Shown: positions 7,629 to 16,720 of the stretch, in pieces
Layout: every line of letters starts with the position of its first letter
Position numbering within the stretch: position 1 is the stretch's first letter
Source of the DNA: Chara braunii
Lineage: Eukaryota; Streptophyta; Charophyceae; Charales; Characeae
Assembly: GCA_003427395.1 (NCBI GenBank)
Contig: BFEA01000242.1
Span: 754,573-779,042 of the forward strand
Direction of reading: 5' to 3'
Length of the DNA: 24,470 bases
Notes under the pieces: generated by a model
The model's database searches: none
The model's input: the letters and a program-made list of their open reading frames with translations, nothing else
What the model was told of the DNA's origin: nothing
Position numbers and translations under genes: made by a program

Positions 7629-8221
7629 GAACTCTTAATCTGTTATCGTGAAATCCTGACAATGAGGTGGAGTCTATGATCTTCCCCCGACTAGAACGCA
7701 TGTATAGACGTGCGGCATCAATTGTCTTCTGCATATGTGTGGGAACGTTTAGCTTGCATACAGCAGCAACAGTAAATGTGTGTTCTTCTCGGGCGATGAC
7801 GGCCCATGGCCACCAGAAAAAAACTGCTTTCTCTCTGTTCTCTTTCCCTGAATGGATCACATGTGCATCATGACAGTCAGTGGGAAAAAAAGGCAGAAAA
7901 ATTGCACATATACTATTACAGTAAATGTTCCCAACATACTTGAAAGTTGAAAGCAATAAAAAAGAATTCCTGCGCTCATGTTTTTTTTTTCGCGATTCGA
8001 CAACATATCCTTTTCTCCCTTTTTTTTTTTATTATAAGAAAGCTCGAGTCTATTTGTGGGAGGCAGCAGAAAGCGACAATGGCTGGAGGGCATGGGGAAG
8101 CCGGGAGGGCAGACGTCACTCAAACACAAAGAGCAGGCAAGGCAGAAAAAAAGACAAGTCCCAAAAAAGCAAAGACCAAAAAAAAAAAAAGGGTATTAAC
8201 ATTGGACCGACCGATCGGGAG
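7629..8221. other. no recognised gene; homopolymer-rich
   Basis: T runs at 7981-7990 and 8020-8030 and A runs at 8147-8151 and 8179-8190 break up otherwise ordinary DNA. No open frame is supported. The A run at 8179-8190 precedes the segment shared with 18321 and could be the tail of a retroposed copy. Confidence 0.4.
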
Positions 8222-8360
8222 GCTGAACCCTCGACAGTCTACGGAATCATGAACCCTCTGACCCTTGTTGACCGCAAACTGTCCCCAGGTGGAACATAGC
8301 AGCGCGCAGTAACCCTGCGAAGCACCAGGCAACGCAGCAGAGGCAACACGACTGCTCAAC
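8222..8360 (-). repeat. dispersed repeat, copy 1, with tRNA-like T arm on the minus strand
   Basis: Bases 8222-8360 align by eye with 18321-18490: GAACCCTCGACA, ATCATGAA, CCTTGTTG, then spaced words CATAGCAG, GTAACC, GAAGCACCAG, CAA and GCAACACGACTGC. On the minus strand GTCGAGGGTTCAGCC is a B-box-like T arm, and in the other copy an A-box-like AATGGTTAAAGG lies about 60 bases before it. That suggests a tRNA-derived retroposon, but the shared region extends beyond the tRNA-like part on its 5' side, so a larger element may be involved. Confidence 0.5.
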
Positions 8361-8670
8361 GCCAAAACGACTGCAAGGAACGACAGGGAAAGTGGACGAG
8401 TGGGACGGCAACAGTGCAGTGAAGCACAAAGCAACACCAACACAGCAGCCACACTACACGGCACGCAAGCAAGGCATGCGGACGGGAAGGCAAGCGGATG
8501 GGCAGCAATGAAGCAGTGCAGCGAAGCATGGGCTTGCCCATGCAAGACCACACAGTGAACACAACAGCTTGCCAAGAGCGACATGTGAAGCAAGTGGCAT
8601 GGGCGGCAAGGCAGCGGCGGAGCGCAGACGAGGCAGTCTACACATCCTGCACACAGAAAAGCGGCACATG
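8300..8670. repeat. GCA/CAA-rich, T-poor low-complexity segment
   Basis: The plus strand is built largely from GCA, CAA, GGCA and GAAGC words with few T bases. The minus strand frame over 8120-8719 stays open for 199 codons only because of this skew and gives a Cys/Leu/Val-rich peptide. Irregular repetition of GCAACAC- and AGCAATGAAGCAGTGCAG-like words suggests decayed short tandem repeats. Confidence 0.6.
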
Positions 8671-8967
8671 ACCTACTCACATCACAGTTGAACCCCTGCA
8701 GACCGTTGGTTCCCACCACCGCTGAGCCAGGGAGTCACTCGGACGGACATCCGTCATCACCCACAGACCAGATGCACCACACAGACAATGTCAGACATCA
8801 TGAACAGAGTGGTTCCCGTAAGAGTCCTGCCGGCACTCCGGACAATGGACCACGTACTGTTTAGCACTGCTTAAAGGTGCTCACTCAAACAGACGAAAAG
8901 TACTTGGACAAAAATAGGAGGAAGGACAAATGACAAGAGCAAGAAAGACAGATACATAAAACTGATC

Positions 8968-9000
8968 TTGTGTGTGTGTGTGCTTTGTGGTGTGTGTGTC
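8968..9000. repeat. short TG repeats
   Basis: Two short TG runs separated by CTTTG. Of no functional note. Confidence 0.85.
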
Positions 9001-9181
9001 AAGACACTTGATAGTACGGGAACCATACGATATGGGGTACGACAGTTATGACGGCAAACCTTGAGGGAGTCAAGTGCGGGAGTAACATCACTCGCAACAA
9101 GACTCCTCCGGTACCATGACCCAATTCTGGACACTTAGCAGCTTTTACCATACCCAGCAGGCTCCTTCTCATAGTTCCTAG

Positions 9182-9448
9182 ATCAACCCCTTTTTTCACA
9201 GATCAGAACTAGACAAAAATGAGATTGACGAAAACAACTTCAAGAGAGACAAAAATGAGATTGACGAAAACAACTTCAAGAGAGAGGAGAACTCCCATTC
9301 GTTTGTACTCTGCCTAAAACGTAATCAGGGGGAGGGGTGTGAACCCCTATGCTATGGTTACGAGGACAGCAATGAAGGAGGATACACGATCCCTCGATGG
9401 GGTAGATGCAGCTGGTTTGCGTTTTTACATCCATTCTTTTGGGGTTGA
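9182..9448 (+). other. open frame with in-frame 12-residue duplication (possible exon)
   Basis: The frame is open for 88 codons to a TGA at 9446 and has no ATG. It includes two exact copies of DKNEIDENNFKR encoded by a perfect 36-base tandem repeat (9211-9246, 9247-9282), then about 60 residues ending WGRCSWFAFLHPFFWG. It begins just after a pyrimidine tract and CAG (9187-9201), which resembles a 3' splice site. No family is recognised. On the minus strand AGGGGTTCACACCCCT (about 9335-9350) resembles a tRNA T arm, so a retroposon origin is an alternative. Confidence 0.25.
9211..9282. repeat. perfect 36-base tandem duplication
   Basis: AGACAAAAATGAGATTGACG followed by AAAACAACTTCAAGAG is repeated once with no change. 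The period is divisible by three, so it preserves the frame described at 9182-9448. Confidence 0.97.
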
Positions 9449-9754
9449 CGTGGCCTTTGTTGCTGCGCCTTGTACTAAGCGGTATCTCCTAAGTTTATAG
9501 GTTTATCGAGTCTTCCCTTGTCCCTTGAACCACCACTCCCCTCGACGTACGAAATTCGCCTTTTCGGGCCACATGAGCCGCGTTTGGGGGGAGGTCGACG
9601 ACTGTTGTTGAAAAAAAGAAAAATGTGTGCGAAAGAGGAAAAAAAAAAAAAACGAACGAAAACAGAAAAGAACTATTTTTGGGCGTATTAAGCCTTGATT
9701 CATCATTGAACTGACCCAAGAGGAAAAGAACTCACCTCCTGTTGCTGAGTGAAT
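9449..9754. other. no recognised gene
   Basis: Ordinary composition apart from A runs at 9610-9655. The minus-strand open frames are Phe-rich translations of those runs. Confidence 0.4.
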
Positions 9755-10192
9755 CTCCAGGCCTCGCTGAAAAAGGGTGTTGCCACACTGCGCACCGAAT
9801 GCACACAAGGGAAAGAAAAGAAGGCAGTGTATGTTCTTTCCCACAGAGAGGACGATTCATTCCCATTTCGCAACTATGGTGAGGAGTGGGGTGAGGCTCG
9901 GAGATCTGTTGCTGCCTCCTCGTCATTCATGGAATGGGAAAAGGTGTCGCTCCGCTGCTCACATATGTGCAAATGGGAATGAATCTTCCGCTAGAAAATG
10001 GAAAAAACTCGCCGTGGTATGATTCAGGGGTGACTGAAAAAGGGTGCCCCGACACCAGTCACCAATGCAAAAAAGAAAACAAAAAGGTTGTGCATCTTTC
10101 CCATATTAAGCGGAAGATTCATTCCCATTTTGCATATATCTGTAGTAGTGTAGCGAGGCTTGTAGATCCGTAGCTGCGTCCTTGTCTGACAT
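9755..10192. repeat. partly inverted cluster of a dispersed repeat family
   Basis: A word set TTTCCCAT..TAGCGGAAG plus GATTCATTCCCATTTTGCA occurs forward at 9834-9879 and 10095-10140 and inverted at 9961-10006. The first and inverted copies share a perfect 15-base arm (GATTCATTCCCATTT at 9854-9868, its complement at 9971-9985) and could form a hairpin with a loop of about 100 bases. The two forward copies lie in longer direct repeats (about 9755-9927 and 10020-10192), sharing CTGAAAAAGGGTG upstream and GAGGCT..GAGATC..TGCTGC downstream. Two further diverged copies lie at 12306-12400. Confidence 0.8.
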
Positions 10193-11190
10193 CCCGGTGT
10201 CGGACCAAATACCCTTACAACTCATAAGGGTGTTTGCCCATGTTTTTGCAGGGCACAGAAGCTGAATCTGCAGTGGCAATTGAGACAGTGGTACGCCCAC
10301 TTTTTGAAGCGGCAGCACTCGGTTTTCAGCAGTTAGGGGTTAGGGCGCTGTGACTGAATTAGATAGTGTGTGTGGGTTCCCCTTTTTTAAGGCGCATGTG
10401 GAATGACTATATGAATGCGGGTCAGTAGAGGTGCCGGCGTAGTTGTGCTTGCAGAAAAGTTTGCCATCGGTGCGACCGTCATCAAAGTTAACTCGGTCTT
10501 TAATTGTTGCCGCTCTTGCGAGTTGTGCTGGCCTATGTAGGACGGTGCCTGGGTCGGTAGACATTGGGTTAAAAGACGGGTCTTTTGCGTACACACCATT
10601 CGTATTATTTTGTTTGGCCGCCCGACCGTGGTAAAAACAATTGCGTGCAGCAGGTGGCCGAAGTAGCGAGGATGTGGCCTTTTAAAGTTGGTCGCTTCAG
10701 GGAGCTTGAGGTAATGGCGGCGCGTCGTCGGTGCAATTGCCGTGCAAGGGTTCGGCGGCCGCAGGTTCGGCCGATAGGTCAAGGTGCGGTCTTGCTCCAT
10801 TTTTACAAGTCTGGCCACGAGGCGGATACCATTCATATGAAATCTGGCGCCTGAAACCTCCAAACTTGTGCCTAGCCCTATATATTGGACTTTCATTTAA
10901 CAGATGTAGGGATCAAGGTCAGCGGGCAGCAGCGGAGCGAAAGAGTGTGATGGGAGAAAGCTGAGGGGTTGATGGTCCCGCATGACTATTCCCCTTAGTT
11001 TTTTTCACTTGCCCCCCCGTTCGTCACTGGTCCGATATATGGGACTTTGGGGGTGCCAACGGTTCCTTTTGTCTTTCTCTATTTTTATTTTTATTTTCTC
11101 TTACCTTTTTCAATTTTTATTTTTAATTTTTTTTTGACTGGGCCCGGCGTTTGTTTCAGGACCGGCAGTAGAACGGTACTAGAACCAGTT
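10193..11190. other. GC-richer DNA with an unsupported minus-strand frame
   Basis: The segment 10420-10900 is richer in GC and CpG than its neighbours and holds a 169-codon minus-strand frame (10387-10896) of normal, basic and Thr/Arg-rich composition. It has no recognised motif, and plus-strand frames overlap it. T-rich DNA follows at 11070-11135. I see no tRNA-like or tandem feature here. Confidence 0.3.
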
Positions 11191-11260
11191 GGCCTAGCTC
11201 AATTGGTACACCCATGACCCGTTGAAATACAGATTTGAGTTCGAACTCGGCTTGAAGCAG
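11191..11260 (+). mobile_element. tRNA-derived SINE, family 1, copy 3
   Basis: GGCCTAGCTCAATTGGTACA (A box), CACCCATGACCCGTTGAAAT and GATTTGAGTTCGAACTC (B box at about 11236-11249) match the copies at 5843 and 6286 in order and spacing. The T stem is no longer paired. A U6-like relic follows about 70 bases downstream. Confidence 0.75.
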
Positions 11261-11329
11261 CAAATGAGTAGAGTTACCGACGGCCGGTCAAGTTTCATGA
11301 TGATATCCCGAAACTGTTTCACGGTCTGT

Positions 11330-11419
11330 GTCCTTCGAGATCCAAGTTACAATTGGGATGAAGTAGCGGATATTAGTATGGCCCCAGTGTAGAGAGGCTG
11401 AAGTCATCGTTATTTTTTT
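11330..11419 (+). pseudogene. highly diverged U6-like relic
   Basis: The order GTCCTTCGAGA (5' stem-loop), AATTGGGATGA, AGTAGCGGATATTAGTATGG, CCCCAGTG and a final T run at 11413-11418 parallels U6 (GTCC..GGAC, AATTGGAACGA, ACAGAGAAGATTAGCATGG, CCCCTGCGC). The ACAGAGA box and the 3' third are badly decayed. On its own this would be weak, but two clear U6 copies in the same window and the colinear blocks make it plausible. Confidence 0.45.
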
Positions 11420-11497
11420 GTTGTTGTTTTCTTTCGTATTTAATGCCTGATTGTGGGTGGATGGGTGGCAAGCCGAGTTGACCTGCACCCGCTCGTG

Positions 11498-11585
11498 TGG
11501 CAAACCGTTAGCCTATAGGTCACAGCGGCCTGACTGCTAATGGGTTGTTTTGAGAGCTAGGAACGTGAGTCCGAGTCGTTTGGCT
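11498..11585 (+). mobile_element. tRNA-Ser-like fragment
   Basis: TTAGCCTATAGGTCACAGCG followed by CCTGACTGCTAATGGG resembles a tRNA D arm and a serine (GCT) anticodon arm, and GTGAGTCCGAGTC about 45 bases on resembles a degenerate T arm. Stems are incomplete, so it is read as a retroposon head rather than a gene. Confidence 0.35.
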
Positions 11586-11599
11586 ACGGGACTGATATA

Positions 11600-12305
11600 G
11601 GCTCATATAGCGCTGTTCGAGGAGATCGAGGGAAAGGAACAGGGAGGCGTTAACGAGGCTGACGAGGACTAAGACAAGGTAGAGGGGATGGAGGAATGAG
11701 AACAAACACGGAGGTAGAAGGTCGACAAAGGAAGAGGAAGAATGAAAGCGGGGGTGGCGCAGATGGAGGGAGAAAGAGGACCGATGAGGAAGGCAACAGG
11801 AAAGGAAAGCATGCGAAAGGAGGGAGTCATGCTATAATGGCTGCTATGCACTTTCGTTTGAGGTCGTTGTGGTCACCTTCAATTTGCGGTCGTCCTCTCC
11901 CCCTCCATAATCGCCCGGCTAATCCACTTCATGGTCATCCTTGCTTGTTTGTGATCATGTTCGTCCCCTCGCTTCGTCGAGGCTCGTTGTGCCTGCGTTC
12001 AGGCTTCCAATTTGTGCTCCTTGATCGTGCTTGCAAGAGTACGTGTATTTGGTCGGAGTATGAGCCACGTAGTTGGAAAGAGGGAGATGTCGAAGACGAA
12101 CGGGGTGGGACGGGGAGAGTAAATAAGAGCTAGCGAGATCAATCCTCGCCCGTTTTCGTCGAGGAAACATTCGGATCTAAGGTTTTGGGAGTGGGCGAGT
12201 CCAATTCAGAAGCTTGTTTTGCCATTAGAGCGCTCACATAAGCACCCTGAGGCTCATAGGCTGCGCGCGCGAACAGTGAGGACAAGCGGGGCAAATTGGC
12301 GATGC
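11600..12305. other. no recognised gene
   Basis: Bases 11640-11830 are purine-rich on the plus strand. The 145-codon plus frame over 11696-12133 crosses this tract and then an unremarkable segment with no motif I know. It lacks any support as a gene. Confidence 0.35.
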
Positions 12306-12400
12306 GCCTTCCCATGATCTAGCGGAAGGTTCATCCTCAATGGGGCGAAGTATTTTTCCATGTACTAGTGGAATAATCGTTCTCATTTTGCACATTTGGT
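12306..12400 (+). repeat. two diverged copies of the 9834-type repeat
   Basis: CTTCCCATGATCTAGCGGAA followed by GGTTCATCC (12308-12336) and TTTTTCCATGTACTAGTGGA followed by ATAATCGTTCTCATTTTGCA (12353-12392) match the family at 9834-10140, including the ATTTTGCA end in the second copy. They are in direct tandem order here rather than inverted. Confidence 0.65.
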
Positions 12401-12744
12401 AAGTATTGGAGTGGTTCCTTGCGGTGGTGCCAACTGCCTGATGGAAGGTGGTGCTCGAGATAGCCATGTTGCTCGTGTTCGTGCTACTCGTGTTCGTCGA
12501 CGGATCCAAGTGTTGCTCGTCATCACATCTTGACGGTGCTCGTCTCATTTAGGCGGTGTTTGTGGTGACATCGGCATTCGAAGTAGAGATCCTCTCCTTG
12601 TTGTGGTCATCCTGGTCGCTGGTATGCAATGTTGTTGTTGAAGTTTATACTGACGGGCGAAAAACAGCACCTCATCTTTTGGGGGTAAACGGCGGGAGTA
12701 ACTATGACTATCTGAACTTCGAAAGAAATCAAATTCCTCTTTTT
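12401..12744. other. no recognised gene
   Basis: GTGCTCGT-like words recur between 12450 and 12545 (GTGCTCG, TTGCTCGTGTTCG, CTACTCGTGTTCG, GTTGCTCGTC) as an irregular short repeat. No coding region is supported. Confidence 0.4.
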
Positions 12745-12748
12745 TTTT

Positions 12749-12866
12749 CAATCAATCAATCAATCAATTAATCAAGCATTCAAAGGTCCGCCGATTTCGA
12801 TGGGTTGGATCTTTATTCAATCAAGATCCGTCGAAATCGACATATCTTGAATGAATGACAGATTGG

Positions 12867-12900
<34 letters not shown>

Positions 12901-12901
12901 T
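12749..12901. repeat. foldback: AATC repeats, inverted core, GATT repeats
   Basis: TCAATCAATCAATCAATCAA at 12749 is complementary to the GATT run at 12862-12901. Between them CGATTTCGATGG..GGATCTT (12793-12814) pairs with AAGATCCGTCGAAATCG (12823-12839) apart from an extra few bases. The nested arrangement forms one long hairpin with a loop near TATTCAATC. It may be a foldback transposon or a product of replication slippage. Confidence 0.8.
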
Positions 12902-12904
12902 TAA

Positions 12905-13047
12905 AAAAACAAGAAGGAAGAGGAGGAAGAAGAGGAGGAGGAAGACGAGGAGGAAGAGGAGGAGGAGGACGACGAAGAGGAGAAAGGAGGGATGAAGAGG
13001 AGGACAAGGAGGTGGAAGATGAGGAGGAGGAAGAGGAGGGGGCGGAT

Positions 13048-13079
<32 letters not shown>

Positions 13080-13317
13080 GGAAGAGGAGGAAGAAAAGGA
13101 AGAGGACGAAGAGGAGGAAGAAAAGGAAGAGGAGGAAGAAGAGGAGGAGGAGGAGGAGGAAGACGAGGAGGATGAAGAAGAGGAGGAGAAAGAGGAGGAG
13201 GACGGAGAAGGGGCGAACGCGGAGGAGAATGGGAGGGAGAAGGAGAGAGAGGAGGGGAATAAAGGGGGGTCGAGGGGGGGGGGGAAGGGCGCCGAGCCAG
13301 GGGAGTGTGAGGCAGAT
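12905..13317. repeat. 0.4 kb polypurine tract (GGA/GAA)
   Basis: Almost every base on the plus strand is G or A, with scattered C or T (GAC, GAT). The core 13040-13200 has very few interruptions. Such mirror-like homopurine DNA can form triplex (H-DNA) structures. Frames encode runs of Glu/Asp or Arg/Lys, and I do not call a gene. It is bounded by GATT repeats on the left and AATC repeats on the right (13384-13417), which are complementary to each other. Confidence 0.95.
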
Positions 13318-13383
13318 TGTCTTGCCTCAACCCCCTCTCACCCACTGTCCAGCCCCCTAACCCACTTTTTTTCCCCCCCCCTA

Positions 13384-13447
13384 AATCAATCATTCAATCA
13401 ATCAATCAATCAATCAAACAAACAAACAAAAAAACAAAAAAACAAAA
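13384..13447. repeat. AATC repeats grading to AAAC repeats
   Basis: About seven AATC units then ACAA and AAAAAC units. It is complementary to the GATT run at 12862-12901 across the polypurine tract. Confidence 0.93.
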
Positions 13448-13656
13448 TTGTTATCTAATCGAAGGGGGATACTATAATAGATAGTCGATGTGTTTTTCGC
13501 AAAAGATTCTCATATTTGAACCTGTGGTAGCCCTATGTAAGCGCAAAAAAAAAAATATATACATATATACTCCGACGAAACAGTTTGTCACAGCCCCTCG
13601 TTTGTTGTCCTTTTCTCTCTCTCTGCCTACGGTTTACCGGGCAGTTCTATTTGTGA

Positions 13657-13658
<2 letters not shown>

Positions 13659-13711
<53 letters not shown>
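13659..13711. repeat. AT microsatellite
   Basis: About 26 perfect AT units. It is followed immediately by the CCGGA-type inverted repeats at 13725. A second AT tract at 23580 also precedes palindromic GC-rich words. Confidence 0.97.
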
Positions 13712-13713
<2 letters not shown>

Positions 13714-13724
13714 CGGACATTTTT

Positions 13725-13797
13725 CGTTTTATCCGGAATTTCGGATAAACCAAATGCCGGATAAAGCGGTTGGATATTTTGGTCAATTCATCCGGAT
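13725..13797. repeat. CCGGA-containing inverted repeats
   Basis: TTTATCCGG at 13729 and CCGGATAAA at 13757 are perfect inverted 9-mers, with TTTCGGATAAAC between them and ATCCGGAT at 13789. The cluster could form small competing hairpins. Confidence 0.7.
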
Positions 13798-13799
13798 GG

Positions 13800-14118
13800 A
13801 AATGGTAAACAACTTAGCTATTATGGGGTGGTCCGTTGACCATTGCTGCTACTGCCGGAGGAATCCAACTTATTGTGGATGTTGTTAAGGGTTGTAACAG
13901 ATTTTTGATGCAGAATTAGCCACCTGTTAAGGTCAATTTTTGTGAGTGGCTACCATTGCAGGGCCCTCAAGAGTTTGAAGGCACCAAGGCCCTCTTCACG
14001 CGAGTCTGAGTGACCCCTTTTTGAATCTTGAGTGTTTAAACCCCTTTCTCTACCTTTTAATACTCCTAGTCTAGTCTGTTGTTCGGGGGAGGAAGGCGTC
14101 GGGTGGGATTGCAATCCA
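13800..14118. other. no recognised gene; left flank of composite element A
   Basis: Short inverted words (TTAGCCAC at 13916 with GTGGCTA at 13947; GGGCCCTC and GGCCCTCTT at 13963-13995) are present, but no open frame or RNA gene. It shows no clear match to the left flank of element B. Confidence 0.4.
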
Positions 14119-14504
14119 CAAGATCGCAGTAAGGCAGTGTGGGGGAACTGCCCACTAATTGTAGGAGCTCTGTCGGAGCGCAGGTGAGGTTTTGGAGGCG
14201 GGAACGCTCAGGTATTGCGACGTTTTACGCAAGTGATCCTGTATTTTTATAGTCGTATTGCCTTTTAGCTATTTGAAGTTTGATTGAGTTTTTTATTATT
14301 ATTATTGTTGAATAACTTTGTTTCATGACTTAATTTGAAATTGGATAAAGGAAATGTGTATGAAAATCCATACAACTTACTTGAAAGCAAAGAAAACAAA
14401 TTTGCTATGCAATCTGCTTGTGTTTTAGACGCTATGTCTATCTTATGTTGGACGGTTTGGTCCCACGATTCTTTTAGGGTTGTTGAACGGAGGATGAACC
14501 TAAC

Positions 14505-15560
14505 CCTAAGTTGGGTGGTCCAGAATCTCCTAAGTTGGGTGGTCCAGAATCTCCTAAGTTGGACGGTCCGGACGCATGATTTTCTTGAGGTAGGTTGAAC
14601 GGAGCATAGGTTTGAGTATACGTTCGGTGGTCTAAAATCTCTATGGTTTTTTTTTTTTTAATAAAAAGCGTTGAATTCACTCTTAAGTTGCGTGGATCCA
14701 GCTCTTTGCTTTATGCTGAGGGGGAATCAGGCAGAGACTAAGCTACCCCTAAGTTAAGGCGGCCTAGTCGTGAACTGTGAGTTTGAATAAAATAAAAGTA
14801 TAGGATATGAGATAACATATATTATTTATTTGGCAGACCAGACGTACCTCTAAGTTGGGGTGGTCTAGAAAATAAAGCAGAAAAAAACAAAATCATAGTG
14901 TAATAGTGGAAGTTGAACGTGAACGGACTGAATGTACCCCTAAATTTGGGCGGTTCAGCGTTACGCCTGTGATATCATAAAATGCAGAGAGTTAGTATAA
15001 AAAATATTTATTTTAATGTGAGTAATGCAGGATTCGAAACCTCCCTAATTTTGGTAGGTGTATTGTTTGCCTAGAAGAGATAAATAAGTTGTGAAGTTAA
15101 TTGTTAAATGTTGAAACTTGATCGTATCCTCAAGTTGGGGTGTGCAATAATGTGACTAATACAGGATCCAATACCTGATTAAGTTCGGTAGGTGTATCGT
15201 CTGCCTATTCGAGATAAAAAGTTGTGAATTTAATTGTCAAATGTTGAAAATTGATCGTATCCCCAAGTATGGGTGCACAGTCTCGCGTCGTCAGGCAGGT
15301 TAACCATATCCTTAAGTTAGGGTGTTTTAGTCATATGCTATATGTAACTATGTGGGAAGGCTAACCATATCCCTAAAGTTAAGGAAATCCAATTATTTGT
15401 CATATGTCAATTGTTTATGATGATTAGTCTTATTTCAATCGTCAAGGCATTTGTCCTATGTATATTGTTTACGTAGACGAAATATACCCCTAAATTGGGG
15501 CGGTCTAGCCACAGATTATGGTAGGTTAAATATGTCCCCAAAGTGAGGCGGCTTGATCCT
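14505..15560 (+). repeat. interspersed motif array 1 in element A
   Basis: A motif of about 20 bases with consensus CCCCTAAGTTGGGGTGGTCTAG recurs at about 14505, 14529, 14553, 14681, 14746, 14847, 14937, 15041, 15127, 15260, 15310, 15371, 15486 and 15535. The first three are in tight 24-base tandem and the rest are spaced by roughly 50-130 bases of dissimilar DNA. In many copies CCCC and GGGG can pair across TAAATT or TAAGTT. Copies vary, but the centre AAGTT and the downstream GG are kept. Confidence 0.8.
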
Positions 15561-15882
15561 ATGCCTTATGTAAGAAAGGGTAAAGGGTAACAATTTATAG
15601 TTGAATGAGTTTAGAGTGTTTTGGCAAAGGAATTTGAGGGTTGGTGAGAGATATTATTATGCGCACTTGCGTCTCATGTGAGGATTGTTTTTTTTATTAT
15701 CTTTTTGATAGTTTAGTCGTTTTAGATACTCGCAAAAGAAACAACTAAAGAAATATGAAGAGAGGGGGAGGTTGGGATAAGGTAGGCTGACCTTATCGAT
15801 GATAAGAGTTTGAGTTAGTTTATGATACTCTCATAAGTTTATCCCAAATTTAGTTGCATTGTGCTTTCTATATTTGACTTGG

Positions 15883-16270
15883 TAGAAATTTTGGTAACCC
15901 ACTTTCTTAGAGAAAGTGTTACCTAAATTATTACTAATTTAATGGAGGTAGTCAAATTCTGCTCTTGCGAAGTCAAATGTAATCTGATGTTATTTATTAT
16001 CCAGTCAAAATCTATAAAGTCTACTCTCCTAGAGGAAGTGGTGTGATTTTTTTCGCTAATTCAGGGAGGGAAAAAAAAAATACCTTTGCCAACGCTTAAT
16101 AGCATTTCTGATTTTAAAATTAACCTAGTAGAAATTTTGGTAGTTTGCTTGCATAAAGGAAGTGCTGCCGAAATTCATATGAATAGGAGTTCAATTTATG
16201 TTTTATTATAATAATTTTGGCAATTCACCCAATGTAAAGGGGTGTGGTGTCGAAATGCTTATCAATCTCT
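15883..16270 (+). repeat. array 2 in element A (four units)
   Basis: Units start near 15883, 16009, 16126 and 16209 and read TAGAAATTTTGGTA, a pyrimidine-rich half-stem such as CTTTCT, a short loop, a purine half-stem such as AGAAAGTG, then a TGCCGAAATT-like word and ACTAATTTA. The linker in the first unit holds GTCAAA..TTGCGAAGTCAAATGTAA. The same unit type forms array 2 of element B. Confidence 0.75.
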
Positions 16271-16720
16271 TAAAGCAATTAGGCAGAGGTGAGAAAAAGG
16301 TCAGTAGATAAGTGAAGCTATGATATATAGTACACCGGGAACTACACCCTCCATTTGTCTTAAGCATCGTGTTTCTGACCTGTGTTGTGATACAGGTCTA
16401 CTTCGACTAGTTTGGCTAGATCCATCAAGATATGTTTTATTATTATTTTTTTTATAACAGGTCGGTTACAACTCTATTTGCGTTTGCGCGTCAACCTAGT
16501 GCCTTAGCCCCGTGGGTTTAAATGTTTATTGAGAGTTTCACCAAGAAATTGTCATTTTTTAAAACATGGGTATCTTTGTTGTAAGATGGTGGAAAATGGT
16601 GGGGGCTTGTGTGGGTAAGGTGGGGTATGTGTTGCAAATAATGATAGACCTCCATCAGTGCGTAGCATGCAGTAGTTGATTTTATGAGAATGCAAGTATG
16701 AGTGAAGATATATAATTTTA

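Larger units (their letters stand above)
14120..16720 (+). repeat. composite non-coding element, copy A
   Basis: I do not recognise this element. It is defined by colinear similarity to 18515-21010: (1) a conserved block at 14149-14215, including GGAGCTCTG and GAGGTTTTGGAGGC; (2) a shared GGAAATGTGTATGAAAA-like word at 14350; (3) an array of TAAGTTG-core motifs (14505-15560); (4) four units of a second array (15883-16270); (5) an identical TAACAGGTCGGTT at 16455; (6) GGTGGGGGCTTGTGTGGGTAAGG at 16598. Open frames are short and not shared between the copies, so the element looks non-coding. It may be a long terminal repeat, a non-autonomous transposon, or a duplicated long RNA locus. Boundaries are approximate. 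Confidence 0.75.

Noticed and set aside
7219-7956. 245-codon minus-strand open frame, the longest in the window
   Set aside because: Its second half is the complement of a GGA-rich tract (Ser/Pro/Leu runs), the first half has no recognised motif, and stop codons are rare in this composition.
8120-8719. 199-codon minus-strand frame, Cys/Leu/Val-rich, superficially membrane-like
   Set aside because: It lies over the GCA-rich, T-poor segment, which removes stop codons on that strand. No start context or domain, and plus and other minus frames overlap.
10387-10896. 169-codon minus-strand frame of normal composition
   Set aside because: The most gene-like of the open frames, but no recognisable domain, splice sites or neighbours support it. 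Left as a note only.
12821-13458. Opposing open frames of 122-190 codons encoding Glu-rich, Arg/Lys-rich and Pro/Leu-rich proteins
   Set aside because: All come from the same polypurine tract read in different frames and both strands. An acidic protein cannot be separated from repeat artefact.
14500-14520. AACCCTAAG as a plant-type interstitial telomere repeat
   Set aside because: Only a single CCCTAA word occurs, within the array 1 motif. No tandem run of the telomere unit.
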